The notes below the pieces were generated by a model. It was given only the letters and a program-made list of their open reading frames with translations, ran no database searches and was not told the origin of the DNA. Shown in pieces: positions 53,820 through 63,054 of a stretch of 63,826 nucleotides of DNA; the first letter of the stretch is position 1; each line of letters opens with the position of its first letter. This stretch comes from Nocardia sp. BSTN01. GTDB lineage: Bacteria; Actinomycetota; Actinomycetes; Mycobacteriales; Mycobacteriaceae. The position numbers and the translations under genes are program-made. The stretch spans positions 1 through 63,826 of the forward strand of contig NZ_JADKYP010000043.1 in the NCBI RefSeq assembly GCF_015354405.1, read 5' to 3'.

Positions 53820-55175
53820 TCACCAGCCGAAGATCAGCAGGTGCACCGCGCCCACCACCAGGCCCAGCGCCGCACCGTGCAGATACAACAGCCAGGCGTC
53901 CTGTTCGACCGAGGCATAGAACATCTCCATGAACTCGCCCGGCGTGAGCTGTTTGAGTTTCCGCGCCGCGAATTCGTCGATCTTCTTGGCCTGATCCAGG
54001 GCGAAGGCCTCGTCCTGCACCAGACTCGGCGCCAGGCTCACCGCAGCCCCGGCGGCACCGACCTGCAGATTGTCGAACTGCCGCGCTCCGAAGGCCGCGC
54101 GCACCACCGAGCGCGTGGGTCCCAGCTGGGTGCGGATCTCGTCGGCGATCAGATGTTCCACCAACTGGCGGGTCTTGTCCCCGTTCGGACCGTCCAGCAG
54201 TTCCGCCGCCAGATTCGGCAGGGTCAGTACCTGGTAGGCCAGAATTTGGGCGAGGTCGTCGGCGGCCTGCGGTTGCCGCTTGGCCAGCAGCGCCTGCCGC
54301 CAGAGGTATTTGTAGCGCGGCTGCGGATCGCCGGGTTCGAACACCATCTTGATGGCGATCATGTTCACCAGCACGCCGATGGTGGCGGCCGCGGCCAGGA
54401 CGACCAGCCAGCCCGGGAGCCACCCGAGCACCGGAATGTCGTGATGGACATGCATATACAGCGCCAGCAGCACACCGAACGGGGCGCCGAGCAACCCGAT
54501 CCGCACCATGAACCGCAGCTCCGGCGCGGCGATCGTGGTGGTCAGATCCTTGAGAATCTCCGGATTGGCTTGCAGATAGCGGATGACGAAACTCTTGATA
54601 TCGATGAGCTGGTCGACATTGTCGCCGAGTTGCTCGAAACCGCGCCGGCACAGTTTCGGCAGTTCACGGTCGATGCGCTGATAGAGAATCTGTTTCGCCG
54701 GCCGCGGCACCGCCCGCCACAGTTCCGGATTCTCCCGGTACATCACATCGTCGACGATCTGCTGCAACTGTTCGTGCGCGCGGTCGGCGATGTAGTCGGC
54801 GATACCTTCCAGATCCAATTCGTGGATGAAATCGCGCGGGCTGCCGATCCGCATGATCGCCATATCCACGCAGATGCTGGCCATCTTCTCCGCGCGGGCG
54901 GGAATGAAGCCCTGAAAGCCGAGTTGCCTACCGTCACCGGAAAAAGTCGGCAGTACCTGCACCCGGCGCGGGAAATAGGGATACAGCACCTTGAGTCCCG
55001 GAATCCGGACGCCGCGAAATTGCAACGGCCAGAACAACATCAGCACACCGGTCCAGTTGGTGAGCCAACCGGCCACGGCGCTGAAGATCGGGAAGGTGAT
55101 CAGATCCACGACGAATTTGGACTGTCCGGTCAGTTGTTCCCAGTCGATGAACACACCGCCGGCGACTACCGCCAT
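53820..55175 (-). CDS. DUF445 membrane protein
   Basis: The 451-residue protein has a DUF445 pattern with hydrophobic segments at both ends. The N-terminus contains [24 protein letters not shown], and an internal pair near 230-285 reads [18 protein letters not shown] and [25 protein letters not shown] final segment [19 protein letters not shown] ends the protein. GWLTNWxxVxM and [13 protein letters not shown] are the duplicated family motifs. Homologs in Firmicutes (YheB) and proteobacteria have unknown function. It stands alone between the TIGR03084-type gene (55-base gap) and the alcohol dehydrogenase gene. Confidence 0.88.
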   Translation of the reverse strand: MAVVAGGVFIDWEQLTGQSKFVVDLITFPIFSAVAGWLTNWTGVLMLFWPLQFRGVRIPGLKVLYPYFPRRVQVLPTFSGDGRQLGFQGFIPARAEKMASICVDMAIMRIGSPRDFIHELDLEGIADYIADRAHEQLQQIVDDVMYRENPELWRAVPRPAKQILYQRIDRELPKLCRRGFEQLGDNVDQLIDIKSFVIRYLQANPEILKDLTTTIAAPELRFMVRIGLLGAPFGVLLALYMHVHHDIPVLGWLPGWLVVLAAAATIGVLVNMIAIKMVFEPGDPQPRYKYLWRQALLAKRQPQAADDLAQILAYQVLTLPNLAAELLDGPNGDKTRQLVEHLIADEIRTQLGPTRSVVRAAFGARQFDNLQVGAAGAAVSLAPSLVQDEAFALDQAKKIDEFAARKLKQLTPGEFMEMFYASVEQDAWLLYLHGAALGLVVGAVHLLIFGW

Positions 55176-55300
55176 CCTGGATCCCCCTTGCGCCGTGCGG
55201 ACTTGCGAGTTGACTGGGTCCCCACATTCTCACCGGGGCCAGACGGTGTCAATGCGGCGGGGCGGCACTTGCCCTGGTCGGCGGGGCAAACGCACCCCGT

Positions 55301-56305
55301 TCAGGGGCGCAGGACGAGTCGAATCGGATTGCCCTCCTTGGTTTCCAGCGCCCGCACCGCGGCCGGGGCTTCCGAGAGCGGCAGCACCGCGCTGACCGAA
55401 CGGGCGAGATCGAGACGATGCAGCCGCCGCAGCGTCACCAGTTCGGTGACATGTTCGGGCTGCGATCCGTAGTGTCCGCGCAGTTGCTGCTGGAAGAAGC
55501 TGAAGCCGATACCCCCGGTGATCGTGATCGGCTTGTCGGTCAGGCCGACCAGAACCAGCCGCCCACCCGCCCCCAGACAGGTCACGGCCTGTTCGCGCAC
55601 CGCCGCCACTCCGGCGAAATCGAAGGCGGCCGCCAGACCGGCGCCGCCGGTCGCGGCGAAGATCCGCGACCGCAGTTCGGGATCGGCCGGATCGAAGGCC
55701 AGATCCGCACCGAAACCGAGCGCCCGTTCCCGCGCCGCGGGCAGCGGATCCACCGCCACGATGGGCGCCGCGCCGACCATGCGCAGCAATTGCACCCCGT
55801 GGGCGCCGAGACCGCCCACACCCCACACACCGACCGGTTCGGCGGGCCGCACCTGGGCGGTCGCCGTGATCGCGGCCCACGGCGTGGAGACCGCGTCCGG
55901 GATGAAGCAGGCCTGCTCGAAGGGCAGATCGTCGGGAATCGGCACCAGAGTGTCGACCCGGGCCAGGGTGTACTCCGCCCACCCGCCGTCGTAGTCGACC
56001 CCGCGCGTGAACACCGCGCCGTCGCGCAGTTCACCCGCCTGCAGCAGCACCCGGTCCCCCACCTTCGCGCCGGTCACACCCGGTCCGAGGGTGTGAACCG
56101 TGCCCGCGACCTCGTGCCCGAGCGTCACCACGTCACCGGCGAGCATCACCGGGGTCAGCGTCCCGTCGATCAGATGGACATCGGACAGGCAGACGCCCGC
56201 CGCTTCGACCTTGATCAGGACGTGGTCGGGGCCCGGTTCCGGCGTCGGCACATCGTCGAGTTCCAGTCGGCGTTGCGGTCCCAGGTGAAGGCGTGCGGCC
56301 AGCAT
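55301..56305 (-). CDS. Zinc-binding alcohol dehydrogenase
   Basis: This medium-chain NAD(P)-dependent dehydrogenase has 334 residues. The catalytic zinc ligands are visible as Cys39 (EAAGVCLSDVH) and His64/Glu65 (TLGHEVAG). The usual four structural-zinc cysteines are absent, placing it with the shorter, structural-zinc-free members. The cofactor-binding GVWGVGGLGAHGVQLLRM lies near residues 158-175, with Asp in AVDPLPAARE suggesting NAD preference. The substrate is unknown. It is divergent from the diiron oxygenase gene (240-base gap) and may share control or pathway with it. Confidence 0.9.
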   Translation of the reverse strand: MLAARLHLGPQRRLELDDVPTPEPGPDHVLIKVEAAGVCLSDVHLIDGTLTPVMLAGDVVTLGHEVAGTVHTLGPGVTGAKVGDRVLLQAGELRDGAVFTRGVDYDGGWAEYTLARVDTLVPIPDDLPFEQACFIPDAVSTPWAAITATAQVRPAEPVGVWGVGGLGAHGVQLLRMVGAAPIVAVDPLPAARERALGFGADLAFDPADPELRSRIFAATGGAGLAAAFDFAGVAAVREQAVTCLGAGGRLVLVGLTDKPITITGGIGFSFFQQQLRGHYGSQPEHVTELVTLRRLHRLDLARSVSAVLPLSEAPAAVRALETKEGNPIRLVLRP

Positions 56306-56447
56306 GTCGGGCTACTCCTCGTGGATCGGGCGGGCGGACCCGCGGGCCCGGCGAACCCGGTCGAGTATCGCATCGACATCGTGGTTTCGGCCGGAGTTGC
56401 GGGAGGGCGCGATCCCGGGCGCCGGCCGAATCGCCGGGCTCGGGGGA

Positions 56448-56475
56448 TTGTGTGGGACTACGAGTCCCATATATT
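56448..56475 (+). promoter_or_regulatory. Promoter with operator palindrome before the diiron oxygenase
   Basis: TTGTGT (56448-56453), a 16-base spacer and TATATT (56470-56475) resemble a SigA promoter. The spacer is filled by the perfect inverted repeat TGGGACT-ACG-AGTCCCA (56453-56469), a classic repressor position. The TetR gene at 57692-58426 is one candidate binder. Confidence 0.5.
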
Positions 56476-56545
56476 CTCGAAGGATCACACCTGCTGGGTG
56501 TCGACCGCCGGGGCCGAGCCTCGGGGCCGGGAGCTAGGAGGCCCG

Positions 56546-57667
56546 ATGAGCCACACTGCGAAGCCCGCTCGCCGGGCCGACCGGGTGCGGGGGTCCCGCA
56601 GAGCAGAGGAGACATCGATGACGCTGTCGAAATCCATTCGTACCGAGATATTCGGCCCCGACTACCGGGAGATGCTGGCGATCCTGTCCGAGGGATCGGT
56701 CCATCGCAATTTCGATCCCTATCTCGATATCGATTGGGATTCACCGGAATTGGCGATCGATCCCGACGATCCGAGATGGGTGCTGTCGCCGGAGCTCGAT
56801 CCGCTCGGCGGAACCGACTGGTACAAGTCGCTGCCGCTGGAGCGCAGGATCGAGATCGGAAAGTGGCGCACGGCCAACGTGATCAAGGTCGGCGCCGCCT
56901 TCGAGAGCATTCTCATCCGCGGCATGATGCAGTACATCATGAAGCTCCCCAACGGATCTGCGGAGTTTCGCTACTGCCTGCACGAGATGACCGAAGAGTG
57001 CAACCACATCCAGATGTTCCAGGAGCTGATCAACCGGATCGGCGTGGACGTGCCGGGGATGCGGCCGCTGTTCCGTGCGTTGTCGCCCTTCATCGGCGTG
57101 GCCGGCGGCTACGCGCACGCCATCCTGTTCATCGGCATCCTCGGCGGTGAGGAGCCGATCGACCACTATCAGAAGGCGATCATCCGGGAGGGTGAGTCGA
57201 TGCCTCCGGCAGTGCTGCGTACCATGCAGATCCACATCGCCGAGGAGGCCCGGCACATCTCCTTCGCCGGTGAGTTCTTGAAGGCGCATATCGAGCGGAT
57301 GGGCCCGTTCGGTAAGGCGATGTGCGCGTTGGCTTTTCCGATCACGATGCGCTGGCTGGCCGGTGAGATCATGGCGCCCCCGCGCTCGTTCGCGAAGGAA
57401 TTCGACATTCCGCGTGAGGTGATCGAGGACGCCTTCTGGCGGTCCCCGAACTCGCGCCGGATCCTGTCCGGCTACTTCGGCGATATGCGCACACTCGCCG
57501 ACGAGCTGGGCTTGATGAATCCGGTGACCCGCAAGTTGTGGACACTGCTGCACGTCGACGGCGATCGGTCGCGATATCGGGGTGAGCCCGACCGGCGGAA
57601 TGCGGCGACCGCTGTGGCCGAGCGGCTGCCCGTGGTCGGTTCTCTCGTCGGCTGGTTGGCGGCCTGA
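56546..57667 (+). CDS. AurF-like diiron oxygenase
   Basis: AurF-type enzymes are di-iron N-oxygenases or related oxidases; the substrate here cannot be named. The 373-residue protein has the iron-ligand helices EFRYCLHEMTEECNHIQMFQ (Glu near 150-151, His154) and IHIAEEARHISFAGEF (Glu233/234, His237). An N-terminal ESILIRGMMQYIM helix and a further His-containing helix at GGYAHAILFIGILGGEEPIDH complete the bundle. TAGGAG precedes ATG 56546, but ATG 56618 (MTLSKSIRTE), with GAGGAG six bases upstream, is equally plausible and begins nearer the conserved part. It converges with the TetR gene, with 24 bases between stops. Confidence 0.88.
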   Translation: MSHTAKPARRADRVRGSRRAEETSMTLSKSIRTEIFGPDYREMLAILSEGSVHRNFDPYLDIDWDSPELAIDPDDPRWVLSPELDPLGGTDWYKSLPLERRIEIGKWRTANVIKVGAAFESILIRGMMQYIMKLPNGSAEFRYCLHEMTEECNHIQMFQELINRIGVDVPGMRPLFRALSPFIGVAGGYAHAILFIGILGGEEPIDHYQKAIIREGESMPPAVLRTMQIHIAEEARHISFAGEFLKAHIERMGPFGKAMCALAFPITMRWLAGEIMAPPRSFAKEFDIPREVIEDAFWRSPNSRRILSGYFGDMRTLADELGLMNPVTRKLWTLLHVDGDRSRYRGEPDRRNAATAVAERLPVVGSLVGWLAA

Positions 57668-57691
57668 CCGGCCGAAATTCGGCGCGCCCGA

Positions 57692-58426
57692 TCAGGGGTT
57701 GTCGTCGACTCCCTCGGCCAGCGCGTTGACGAGTTCGATCAGCGGCAGTTCGGGGTCCAGGGTCAATCCGTGGGCGCGGGCCGCGCCGTCGAGCACGCTC
57801 CAGGCGTAGCCGGCGACCTCGGAGATCAGCTGTTCGCGGCTCGAGAGCGGGTGCGGATCGCGGGCCCAGCGGCCGACGGTCGCCTCGGTCATCGACACGA
57901 TGGCGAAGGTCATCGTGTCGGCCGTGGCCTCGTCGACCACGCCGATCACTCCCGCCAGGCTCGACACGAGCAGGCGGGTCCGCGCCGCGATGGTGGCCTT
58001 GATACTGCTGAGCGCGTCCACATCGTCGGGGTCGCCCATCGCCGGACCGCTGCGCGCGAAGTCGTACAGCCGCGCATGCTCGGTGAGCCAGTCCGCGACC
58101 GCCGCGACCGTGCGATGCAGGATCCGATGAATCGATCCGTCCCAGATGTCCAGCGCCGCGTCGACGGTATCGATGAATTGCTCGGCGATCACACTCCGGG
58201 CCCGCCGATCCAGTTCGTCGCGTCCCGAAAACTGGCGATACACCACGGATTTCGCCAAGCCGGACCGCTTGGCGATCTGTTGCATCGAAATCTCACCGCC
58301 GCCGGACTCCTCCAGCAGTTCGATCAACGCCTCGACGATCCGCCCCCGCCGATTGTCGTTGTGCGTTTGCCACCGCGCCTGCCGGCCCCCGATCGGGGCC
58401 GGTTCGGACGGGGAGGGAATCGCCAC
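57692..58426 (-). CDS. TetR family transcriptional regulator
   Basis: The 244-residue protein has a DNA-binding domain at about 25-75: RRGRIVEALIELLEESGGGEISMQQIA with the recognition helix KRSGLAKSVVYRQFSGRDEL. A ligand-binding C-terminal domain follows, with WLTEHARLYDFAR and a helical dimerisation region. The basic, Pro-rich N-terminal extension (1-24) is unusual in length. The ligand is unknown. It is convergent with the diiron oxygenase and divergent from lon, so its own promoter lies in the 463-base gap before lon. Confidence 0.9.
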   Translation of the reverse strand: MAIPSPSEPAPIGGRQARWQTHNDNRRGRIVEALIELLEESGGGEISMQQIAKRSGLAKSVVYRQFSGRDELDRRARSVIAEQFIDTVDAALDIWDGSIHRILHRTVAAVADWLTEHARLYDFARSGPAMGDPDDVDALSSIKATIAARTRLLVSSLAGVIGVVDEATADTMTFAIVSMTEATVGRWARDPHPLSSREQLISEVAGYAWSVLDGAARAHGLTLDPELPLIELVNALAEGVDDNP

Positions 58427-58497
58427 GCGGTCGAGTTTAAATCACCGGTTCCCGCGCGAATGAGCTTCGGCCCGGGTGCGGGGAAGGGGTGAACTTT

Positions 58498-58555
58498 CCG
58501 TGCAAACCTCGTCAGAAATGCGAGAAAACCGCACAGGCCGGCGAGGTTTGCACGG
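58498..58555. repeat. 14-bp inverted repeat with 30-base spacer
   Basis: CCGTGCAAACCTCG (58498-58511) and CGAGGTTTGCACGG (58542-58555) are perfect complements. It lies upstream of the minus-strand tetR and could be two half-sites for one regulator or a large hairpin. Confidence 0.75.
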
Positions 58556-58791
58556 TCAGTGCACCGTCAGCCGAGGGTCGGGTTTCAGATGCGTGATCGA
58601 CAGCTCGCGGTGCGCAGCGCCCGCCCACCCATATCGCCGGGCCCCCAGATCACGAGCCGATACGGACGTTCCACAACCGCCTCCTTGCCGTAGGTGATCT
58701 GTTTAACGCAGTGAGACAGTTATCGCATCACTCTCTTATGAGTCGCGTCGGCGCCGGTCATACCTCGTTCGCTGCCGGTGAACAAGGGGTC

Positions 58792-58817
58792 GGAACAACT
58801 CGGCACACCCTGTAGTT
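58792..58817 (+). promoter_or_regulatory. SigH/SigR-type promoter of lon
   Basis: GGAAC (58792-58796), exactly 18 bases, then GTT (58815-58817) matches GGGAAY-N18-GTT with one -35 change. The leader to GTG 58890 would be about 65 bases. Confidence 0.5.
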
Positions 58818-58836
58818 GAGTAGGTAGCGCTCAACC
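58814..58836. promoter_or_regulatory. HAIR element (HspR operator) before lon
   Basis: TTGAGT-N7-GCTCAA (58816-58834), flanked by G and C, matches HAIR (CTTGAGT-N7-ACTCAAG) at 11 of 14 positions with exact spacing. It overlaps the GTT of the -10 region, suiting repression. Confidence 0.6.
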
Positions 58837-58889
58837 CTGGAGGCGAAGAAACACAGGATCCGGGGCATGCTTTGGAAGGGGCTGAATCT

Positions 58890-61340
58890 GTGAGTACTCC
58901 ACAGCGTCTGCCGGTGCTGTTTCTGACCGATCCGGTCGTGTTGCCGGGCATGGTCGTCCCCATCGAGCTCGACGAATCGGCACAGGCCGCCATCGACGCC
59001 GCGCGGGCCGCGAAGTCGGACTCCGTGCTGCTCGCACCGCGTCTGGACGAGGGCTATGCCGCCTACGGTGTGATCGCGACCATCGAACAGGTCGGCCGGA
59101 TGCGCGGTGGCGCCGCTGCCGCGGTGTTGAAGGCCGAGCAGCGGGCGAGGATCGGGCACGGGGTCACCGGCCCGGGCGCCGCGCTGTGGGTGGAGGCCGA
59201 ACCGGTCGACACCCCCACACCCGACGCGCACACGAAGGAACTGGCCGCCGAATACAAGCAGCTGGTGGTCTCGGTGCTGCAGCGCCGCGAAGCCTGGCAG
59301 GTCATCGACGTGGTCAACCGGCTGACCGATCCGTCGGCCCTGGCCGATACCGCCGGCTACGCGCCGTATCTGACCGATGAACAGAAGCGCGAACTGCTCG
59401 GCACTCCCGATGTCGCCGAGCGGCTGACCCGGCTGATCGGGTGGACCAAGGACCACATCGCCGAGGTCGAGGTCACCGAGAAGATCAGTGAGGATGTGCG
59501 CGAGGGCGTCGAGAAGTCGCAGCGGGAATTCCTGCTGCGTCAGCAGCTCAACGCGATTCGCAAGGAACTGGGCGACGGTGAGCCCGACGGCGCGGACGAC
59601 TACCGCACCCGGGTCGAGAACGCCGAGCTGCCCGACAACGTCCGCGAGGCCGCGCTGCGCGAGGTCGACCGGCTGGAGCGCAGCAGCGATCAAAGTCCGG
59701 AATCGGGCTGGATCCGCACCTGGCTGGATACCGTCCTGGATCTGCCGTGGGCGGTGAAAACCACCGACAGCACCGATGTTTCGGCTGCTCGTGCGGTGCT
59801 CGACGCCGACCACCACGGGCTGGAAGAGGTCAAGGACCGCATGGTCGAATACCTGGCCGTGCGCGCCCGCCGGGCCGCACGTGGCCTGGAGGTCGTCGGC
59901 GGTCGTGGCTCCGGTGCCGTGATGGTGCTGGCCGGGCCTCCCGGTGTCGGTAAGACCTCGCTCGGCGAGAGCGTGGCGCGGGCCCTGGGCCGCAAGTTCG
60001 TGCGCGTCGCCCTGGGCGGTGTGCGCGACGAGGCCGAGATCCGCGGTCACCGGCGGACCTACGTCGGCGCCCTGCCGGGCCGGATCGTGCGTGCCATCAA
60101 GGAGGCGGGTTCGATGAATCCCGTTGTCCTGCTGGACGAGATCGACAAGGTCGGCTCGGACTTCCGGGGTGATCCGGCGGCCGCGCTGCTCGAGGTGCTG
60201 GACCCGGCGCAGAACCACACCTTCCGCGACCACTACCTGGATCTGGATCTGGATCTGTCCGATGTGCTGTTCATCGCGACCGCGAATGTCATGGAGACCA
60301 TTCCCGGCCCGCTGCTGGACCGCATGGAACTGATCACGGTCGACGGGTACACCGAGGACGACAAGGTGGCCATCGCACGCGACTTCCTGGTGCCGCGGCA
60401 GCTGGAACGGAATGCGCTGACCGCCGAGGAGGTGTCGTTCACCGACGAGGCCCTACGGGAGATCGCCGCCAACTACACCCGGGAAGCCGGTGTGCGCCAG
60501 CTGGAGCGACTGCTCGCGAAAGCCTTGCGCAAGGCGGCGACTCGGCTGTCGCAGGACGAAGTCGGCGCGCAGACGGTTGCGGCGGACGGTGATTCGGACG
60601 CCACGGTGATCGACCTGGGCTACGATCCTTCGCTCGGTTACGGCGAAAAGGCCGGTGTCACAGCCGGTTCCGAGCCGCTGGTGATCGGGCTGGGCGATCT
60701 GAAGGACTACCTGGGCCGTCCGCGCTTCACCCCCGATTCGGTGGAACGCACCTCGGTCCCGGGTGTGGCGACCGGACTGGCTGTCACCGGCGCCGGTGGC
60801 GACGTCCTCTACATCGAGGCCAATGCCGCCGAGGGCGAACGCTCGCTGACCCTGACCGGCCAGCTGGGTGACGTCATGAAGGAATCCGCGCAGATCGCAC
60901 TGACCTATGTGCGCTCGCACCTGGAAGAGATCGGCATCGAGCCGAAGGTCCTGGATCGCAACATCCACATCCACTTCCCGGCGGGTGCGGTGCCGAAGGA
61001 CGGTCCGTCCGCGGGCGTCACCATGGTCACCGCCCTGGTGTCGCTGGCCCTGGGCCGGCAGGTGCGCGCGGACGTCGGCATGACCGGCGAGGTCACGCTG
61101 AACGGCCGGGTCCTGCCGATCGGCGGCGTGAAGCAGAAGCTGCTCGCCGCCCAGCGCGCCGGCCTGAACACCGTGTTCATCCCGGCTCGCAACGAGCCGG
61201 ATCTGGACGAGGTCCCCGCCGAGGTGCTGGCCGCCCTGGATGTCCGCCCCGTCGCCGACGTGGCCGACATCCTGGCCTACGCCATCGAACCGGTCGCCGA
61301 ACCGGCTTATGACGGGAAGGCCTTCGCGGCGACTGCGTGA
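58890..61340 (+). CDS. lon: ATP-dependent protease La (Lon)
   Basis: Lon degrades misfolded and short-lived regulatory proteins. From GTG 58890 (GGAAGGGG eight bases upstream) it has 816 residues. The N-domain opens [21 protein letters not shown]. The AAA+ module has Walker A GPPGVGKT (Lys355), Walker [14 protein letters not shown] and sensor PLLDRMELI. The protease domain has the catalytic dyad Ser707 (KDGPSAGV) and Lys750 ([10 protein letters not shown]). Length and domain order are normal. M. tuberculosis lacks lon, whereas M. smegmatis and Nocardia-type genomes keep it. Upstream elements point to HspR and SigH control. Confidence 0.97.
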   Translation: MSTPQRLPVLFLTDPVVLPGMVVPIELDESAQAAIDAARAAKSDSVLLAPRLDEGYAAYGVIATIEQVGRMRGGAAAAVLKAEQRARIGHGVTGPGAALWVEAEPVDTPTPDAHTKELAAEYKQLVVSVLQRREAWQVIDVVNRLTDPSALADTAGYAPYLTDEQKRELLGTPDVAERLTRLIGWTKDHIAEVEVTEKISEDVREGVEKSQREFLLRQQLNAIRKELGDGEPDGADDYRTRVENAELPDNVREAALREVDRLERSSDQSPESGWIRTWLDTVLDLPWAVKTTDSTDVSAARAVLDADHHGLEEVKDRMVEYLAVRARRAARGLEVVGGRGSGAVMVLAGPPGVGKTSLGESVARALGRKFVRVALGGVRDEAEIRGHRRTYVGALPGRIVRAIKEAGSMNPVVLLDEIDKVGSDFRGDPAAALLEVLDPAQNHTFRDHYLDLDLDLSDVLFIATANVMETIPGPLLDRMELITVDGYTEDDKVAIARDFLVPRQLERNALTAEEVSFTDEALREIAANYTREAGVRQLERLLAKALRKAATRLSQDEVGAQTVAADGDSDATVIDLGYDPSLGYGEKAGVTAGSEPLVIGLGDLKDYLGRPRFTPDSVERTSVPGVATGLAVTGAGGDVLYIEANAAEGERSLTLTGQLGDVMKESAQIALTYVRSHLEEIGIEPKVLDRNIHIHFPAGAVPKDGPSAGVTMVTALVSLALGRQVRADVGMTGEVTLNGRVLPIGGVKQKLLAAQRAGLNTVFIPARNEPDLDEVPAEVLAALDVRPVADVADILAYAIEPVAEPAYDGKAFAATA

Positions 61341-61367
61341 CCAATGGTCGCGTGATCAATGGTCGAG

Positions 61368-61395
61368 GGGCCGTTCACCTTCGGGTGGGCGGCCC
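61368..61395. terminator. UUCG-tetraloop terminator between lon and DUF1707 gene
   Basis: GGGCCGTTCACC and GGTGGGCGGCCC form a 12-base stem (two G-T wobbles) closed by C-TTCG-G, the very stable UUCG tetraloop in RNA. It lies between convergent genes. Confidence 0.8.
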
Positions 61396-61427
61396 TTCTG
61401 CCGTCTGGGGGCTGTTCGCTGCGTCGG

Positions 61428-62045
61428 CTACCGGCGTGGCCTGCGGAACAGCCAGGCCCAGAAGCCGCGACGGGGTGGTTTCGGATACTCGGCGCGCAGG
61501 GATCCCGACGTGATCGAGCCGTCCACGCGCAGGGTCGGGCATCCGGGCAGCGGGGGCTCGTTCACCCGATTCTTCGCGCTGCCGCTGACGAACGCCACCC
61601 GGTCGACATCCACCTGCCAGCCGCGCGGAACCGTCAATCGGACACTGCCCGAGGCGATTCCGACATGCAGCTCCACCACGGCGTGCGGGCAGATCGCCTC
61701 GGTGAAATCCAATCGCACCGATCCCGAGGCCGCGGTGGCGGTGATCTCGGCCGGCACGATCCACTGGCCGTCTTTGCGCAGCGACCCGCTGACCGTGGTC
61801 AGGACCAGCGGTTCGCGGGTCGCGGCCACCGGCAGATCGGCGGTCACGGCGGCGAGTGCGTCATGGGTGGTCGCGGCGTAGGCGGCGGCCAAGCGCCGGT
61901 CCAGCTCGGCGAGATCGAGCGAGCCGTCCCGCAGCGCCAGCTGCAGCAGCCGCTCCACCTGCGCGCGTTCGTGATCGGTGATACGTACCGCGGGCTCCGA
62001 GCGGCGTTCGGCGATGTCCGGGCGGCAGTCCGGGGATTCGGTCAT
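61428..62045 (-). CDS. DUF1707 domain protein
   Basis: The 205-residue protein from ATG 62045 has an N-terminal DUF1707 (SHOCT-like) domain near residues 20-75: VRITDHERAQVERLLQLALRDGSLDLAELDRRLAAAYAATT. Such domains resemble short DNA-binding or oligomerising modules. A beta-rich region (about 90-185) follows with three GSVRL/GSLRAE-type repeats (TATAASGSVRLDF, GIASGSVRLTVPRG, SITSGSLRAEYP), as in DUF2154/LiaF-like folds. A basic tail (KPPRRGFWAWLFRRPRR) may touch the membrane. It converges with lon. Role unknown. Confidence 0.82.
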   Translation of the reverse strand: MTESPDCRPDIAERRSEPAVRITDHERAQVERLLQLALRDGSLDLAELDRRLAAAYAATTHDALAAVTADLPVAATREPLVLTTVSGSLRKDGQWIVPAEITATAASGSVRLDFTEAICPHAVVELHVGIASGSVRLTVPRGWQVDVDRVAFVSGSAKNRVNEPPLPGCPTLRVDGSITSGSLRAEYPKPPRRGFWAWLFRRPRR

Positions 62046-62403
62046 CGGCACATCCTCTCGGTGGTGATGCCGAAATCCTACGTGCGACCGGACGCCCCGG
62101 ATATCGGACGGCGCTGCCCGGCATGTGCTTGCCACGCCGGTGTGCGGGCTCGCCGACCATGGCGTTCGCCGCCGTGCACGCCGGAGCACCGGATGCGATG
62201 CGCAAGACCTCCTGGTCAACGCGGCTATCGGTATGGCGGCCGGTCGGCGAGGTCACCTTCACCCCGATCGTCGAGGCCGCGCTGTGGTGAAGCCGGGCTG
62301 GTGCGCGTCCGGTGGTGGTGTCGGTTCGCGGCGACTTCGCCGGCGGTGTGTTGTCCAGTGGCGCAAGGGTATCCGCGCCCGCCGCGTCCGCGGAAGTCTC
62401 CGC
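62046..62403. other. 358-base stretch with a short possible gene remnant
   Basis: Between DUF1707 and the thioesterase gene there is no convincing gene. An ATG frame at 62159-62290 (+ strand, 43 codons, MAFAAVHAGAPDAMRKTSWS...) has coding-like third positions and could be a fossil or a short peptide, but it has no clear ribosome-binding site. Confidence 0.3.
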
Positions 62404-63027
62404 CTACGGTTCGCGCGATCCGTTGGTGGGCAGAGCGCGCTCGATCACGCGCACCGTCCCCTGCGCGACCGCACATATCGTGCTGGAACCGTCGCTGTCG
62501 CAATAGATCTCGCAGCGGGTGACGGCTTGGCGGCGGGTGACGTCGGTGACCTTCGCGTGCGCGCGAAGCCGGCCGCCCCGCGCGGGTCGCAGGTAGGTGA
62601 CGGTGAAGCCGCCGGTCAGTACGTTCGGGCCCAGCGCGGATCCGGCGGCGAAGGTGAGCGCGTTATCGGCCAGATAGGCCATCACCCCGCCGTGCACGAA
62701 ACCGAACTGCTGAGCGTGCTCGGGCCCCACGTCGATCACCAAAGTGGCCGCACCGCCCTCGAACTCGGTGATCTCGGTGCCGACGTGCCGCGCGAACGGC
62801 TGTGCGGCCAGCACCGCGCGGGCCTGCTCCGCGGTGAGCTTGGCGGTCGATACGCCGGCCGGTCGCGGGGGTGACGCGGCCGCTGCGTCCATCTGCGCAC
62901 TTCCGCCGCTCCGCGCAGCGCTTCGGGCACGGTCGGCATCGCTCGCCGCGACTGCTGGTGCCGGCGCGGAGCCCATCCCATCGGCCGCACCAGCGATGCG
63001 CCTGTCACCGGGTGTCGGGTATTCCAT
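62404..63027 (-). CDS. PaaI-type hotdog thioesterase
   Basis: Hotdog thioesterases hydrolyse acyl-CoA; PaaI-type members act on aromatic or short acyl groups. The 207-residue product has a disordered Ala/Arg-rich N-terminus (1-60) and then the hotdog domain (about 70-195): FARHVGTEITEFEGGAATLVIDV, the catalytic loop QFGFVHGGVMAYLADNALTFAAGS with its HGG, and FTVTYLRPARGGRLRAHAKVTDV. I prefer ATG 63027; a GTG two codons upstream is possible, and a shorter form starting at the Met near residue 45 is not excluded. It is transcribed after the TetR gene, 27 bases downstream. Confidence 0.87.
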   Translation of the reverse strand: MEYPTPGDRRIAGAADGMGSAPAPAVAASDADRARSAARSGGSAQMDAAAASPPRPAGVSTAKLTAEQARAVLAAQPFARHVGTEITEFEGGAATLVIDVGPEHAQQFGFVHGGVMAYLADNALTFAAGSALGPNVLTGGFTVTYLRPARGGRLRAHAKVTDVTRRQAVTRCEIYCDSDGSSTICAVAQGTVRVIERALPTNGSREP

Positions 63028-63054
63028 ATGCACTGTCCTCTGCTGTCGGAGCTG

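Larger units (their letters stand above)
58427..58889. other. 463-base regulatory gap between tetR and lon
   Basis: No gene is seen. It holds the spaced inverted repeat at 58498-58555 on the tetR side and the lon promoter and HAIR element at 58792-58835. A short repeated TGCACGGT/TGCACCGT-type sequence lies at 58549-58567. Confidence 0.6.

Noticed and set aside
55418-56545. Upstream extension of the diiron oxygenase frame
   Set aside because: It runs antisense through the alcohol dehydrogenase gene and has no conserved motif; good ribosome-binding sites precede ATG 56546 and 56618.
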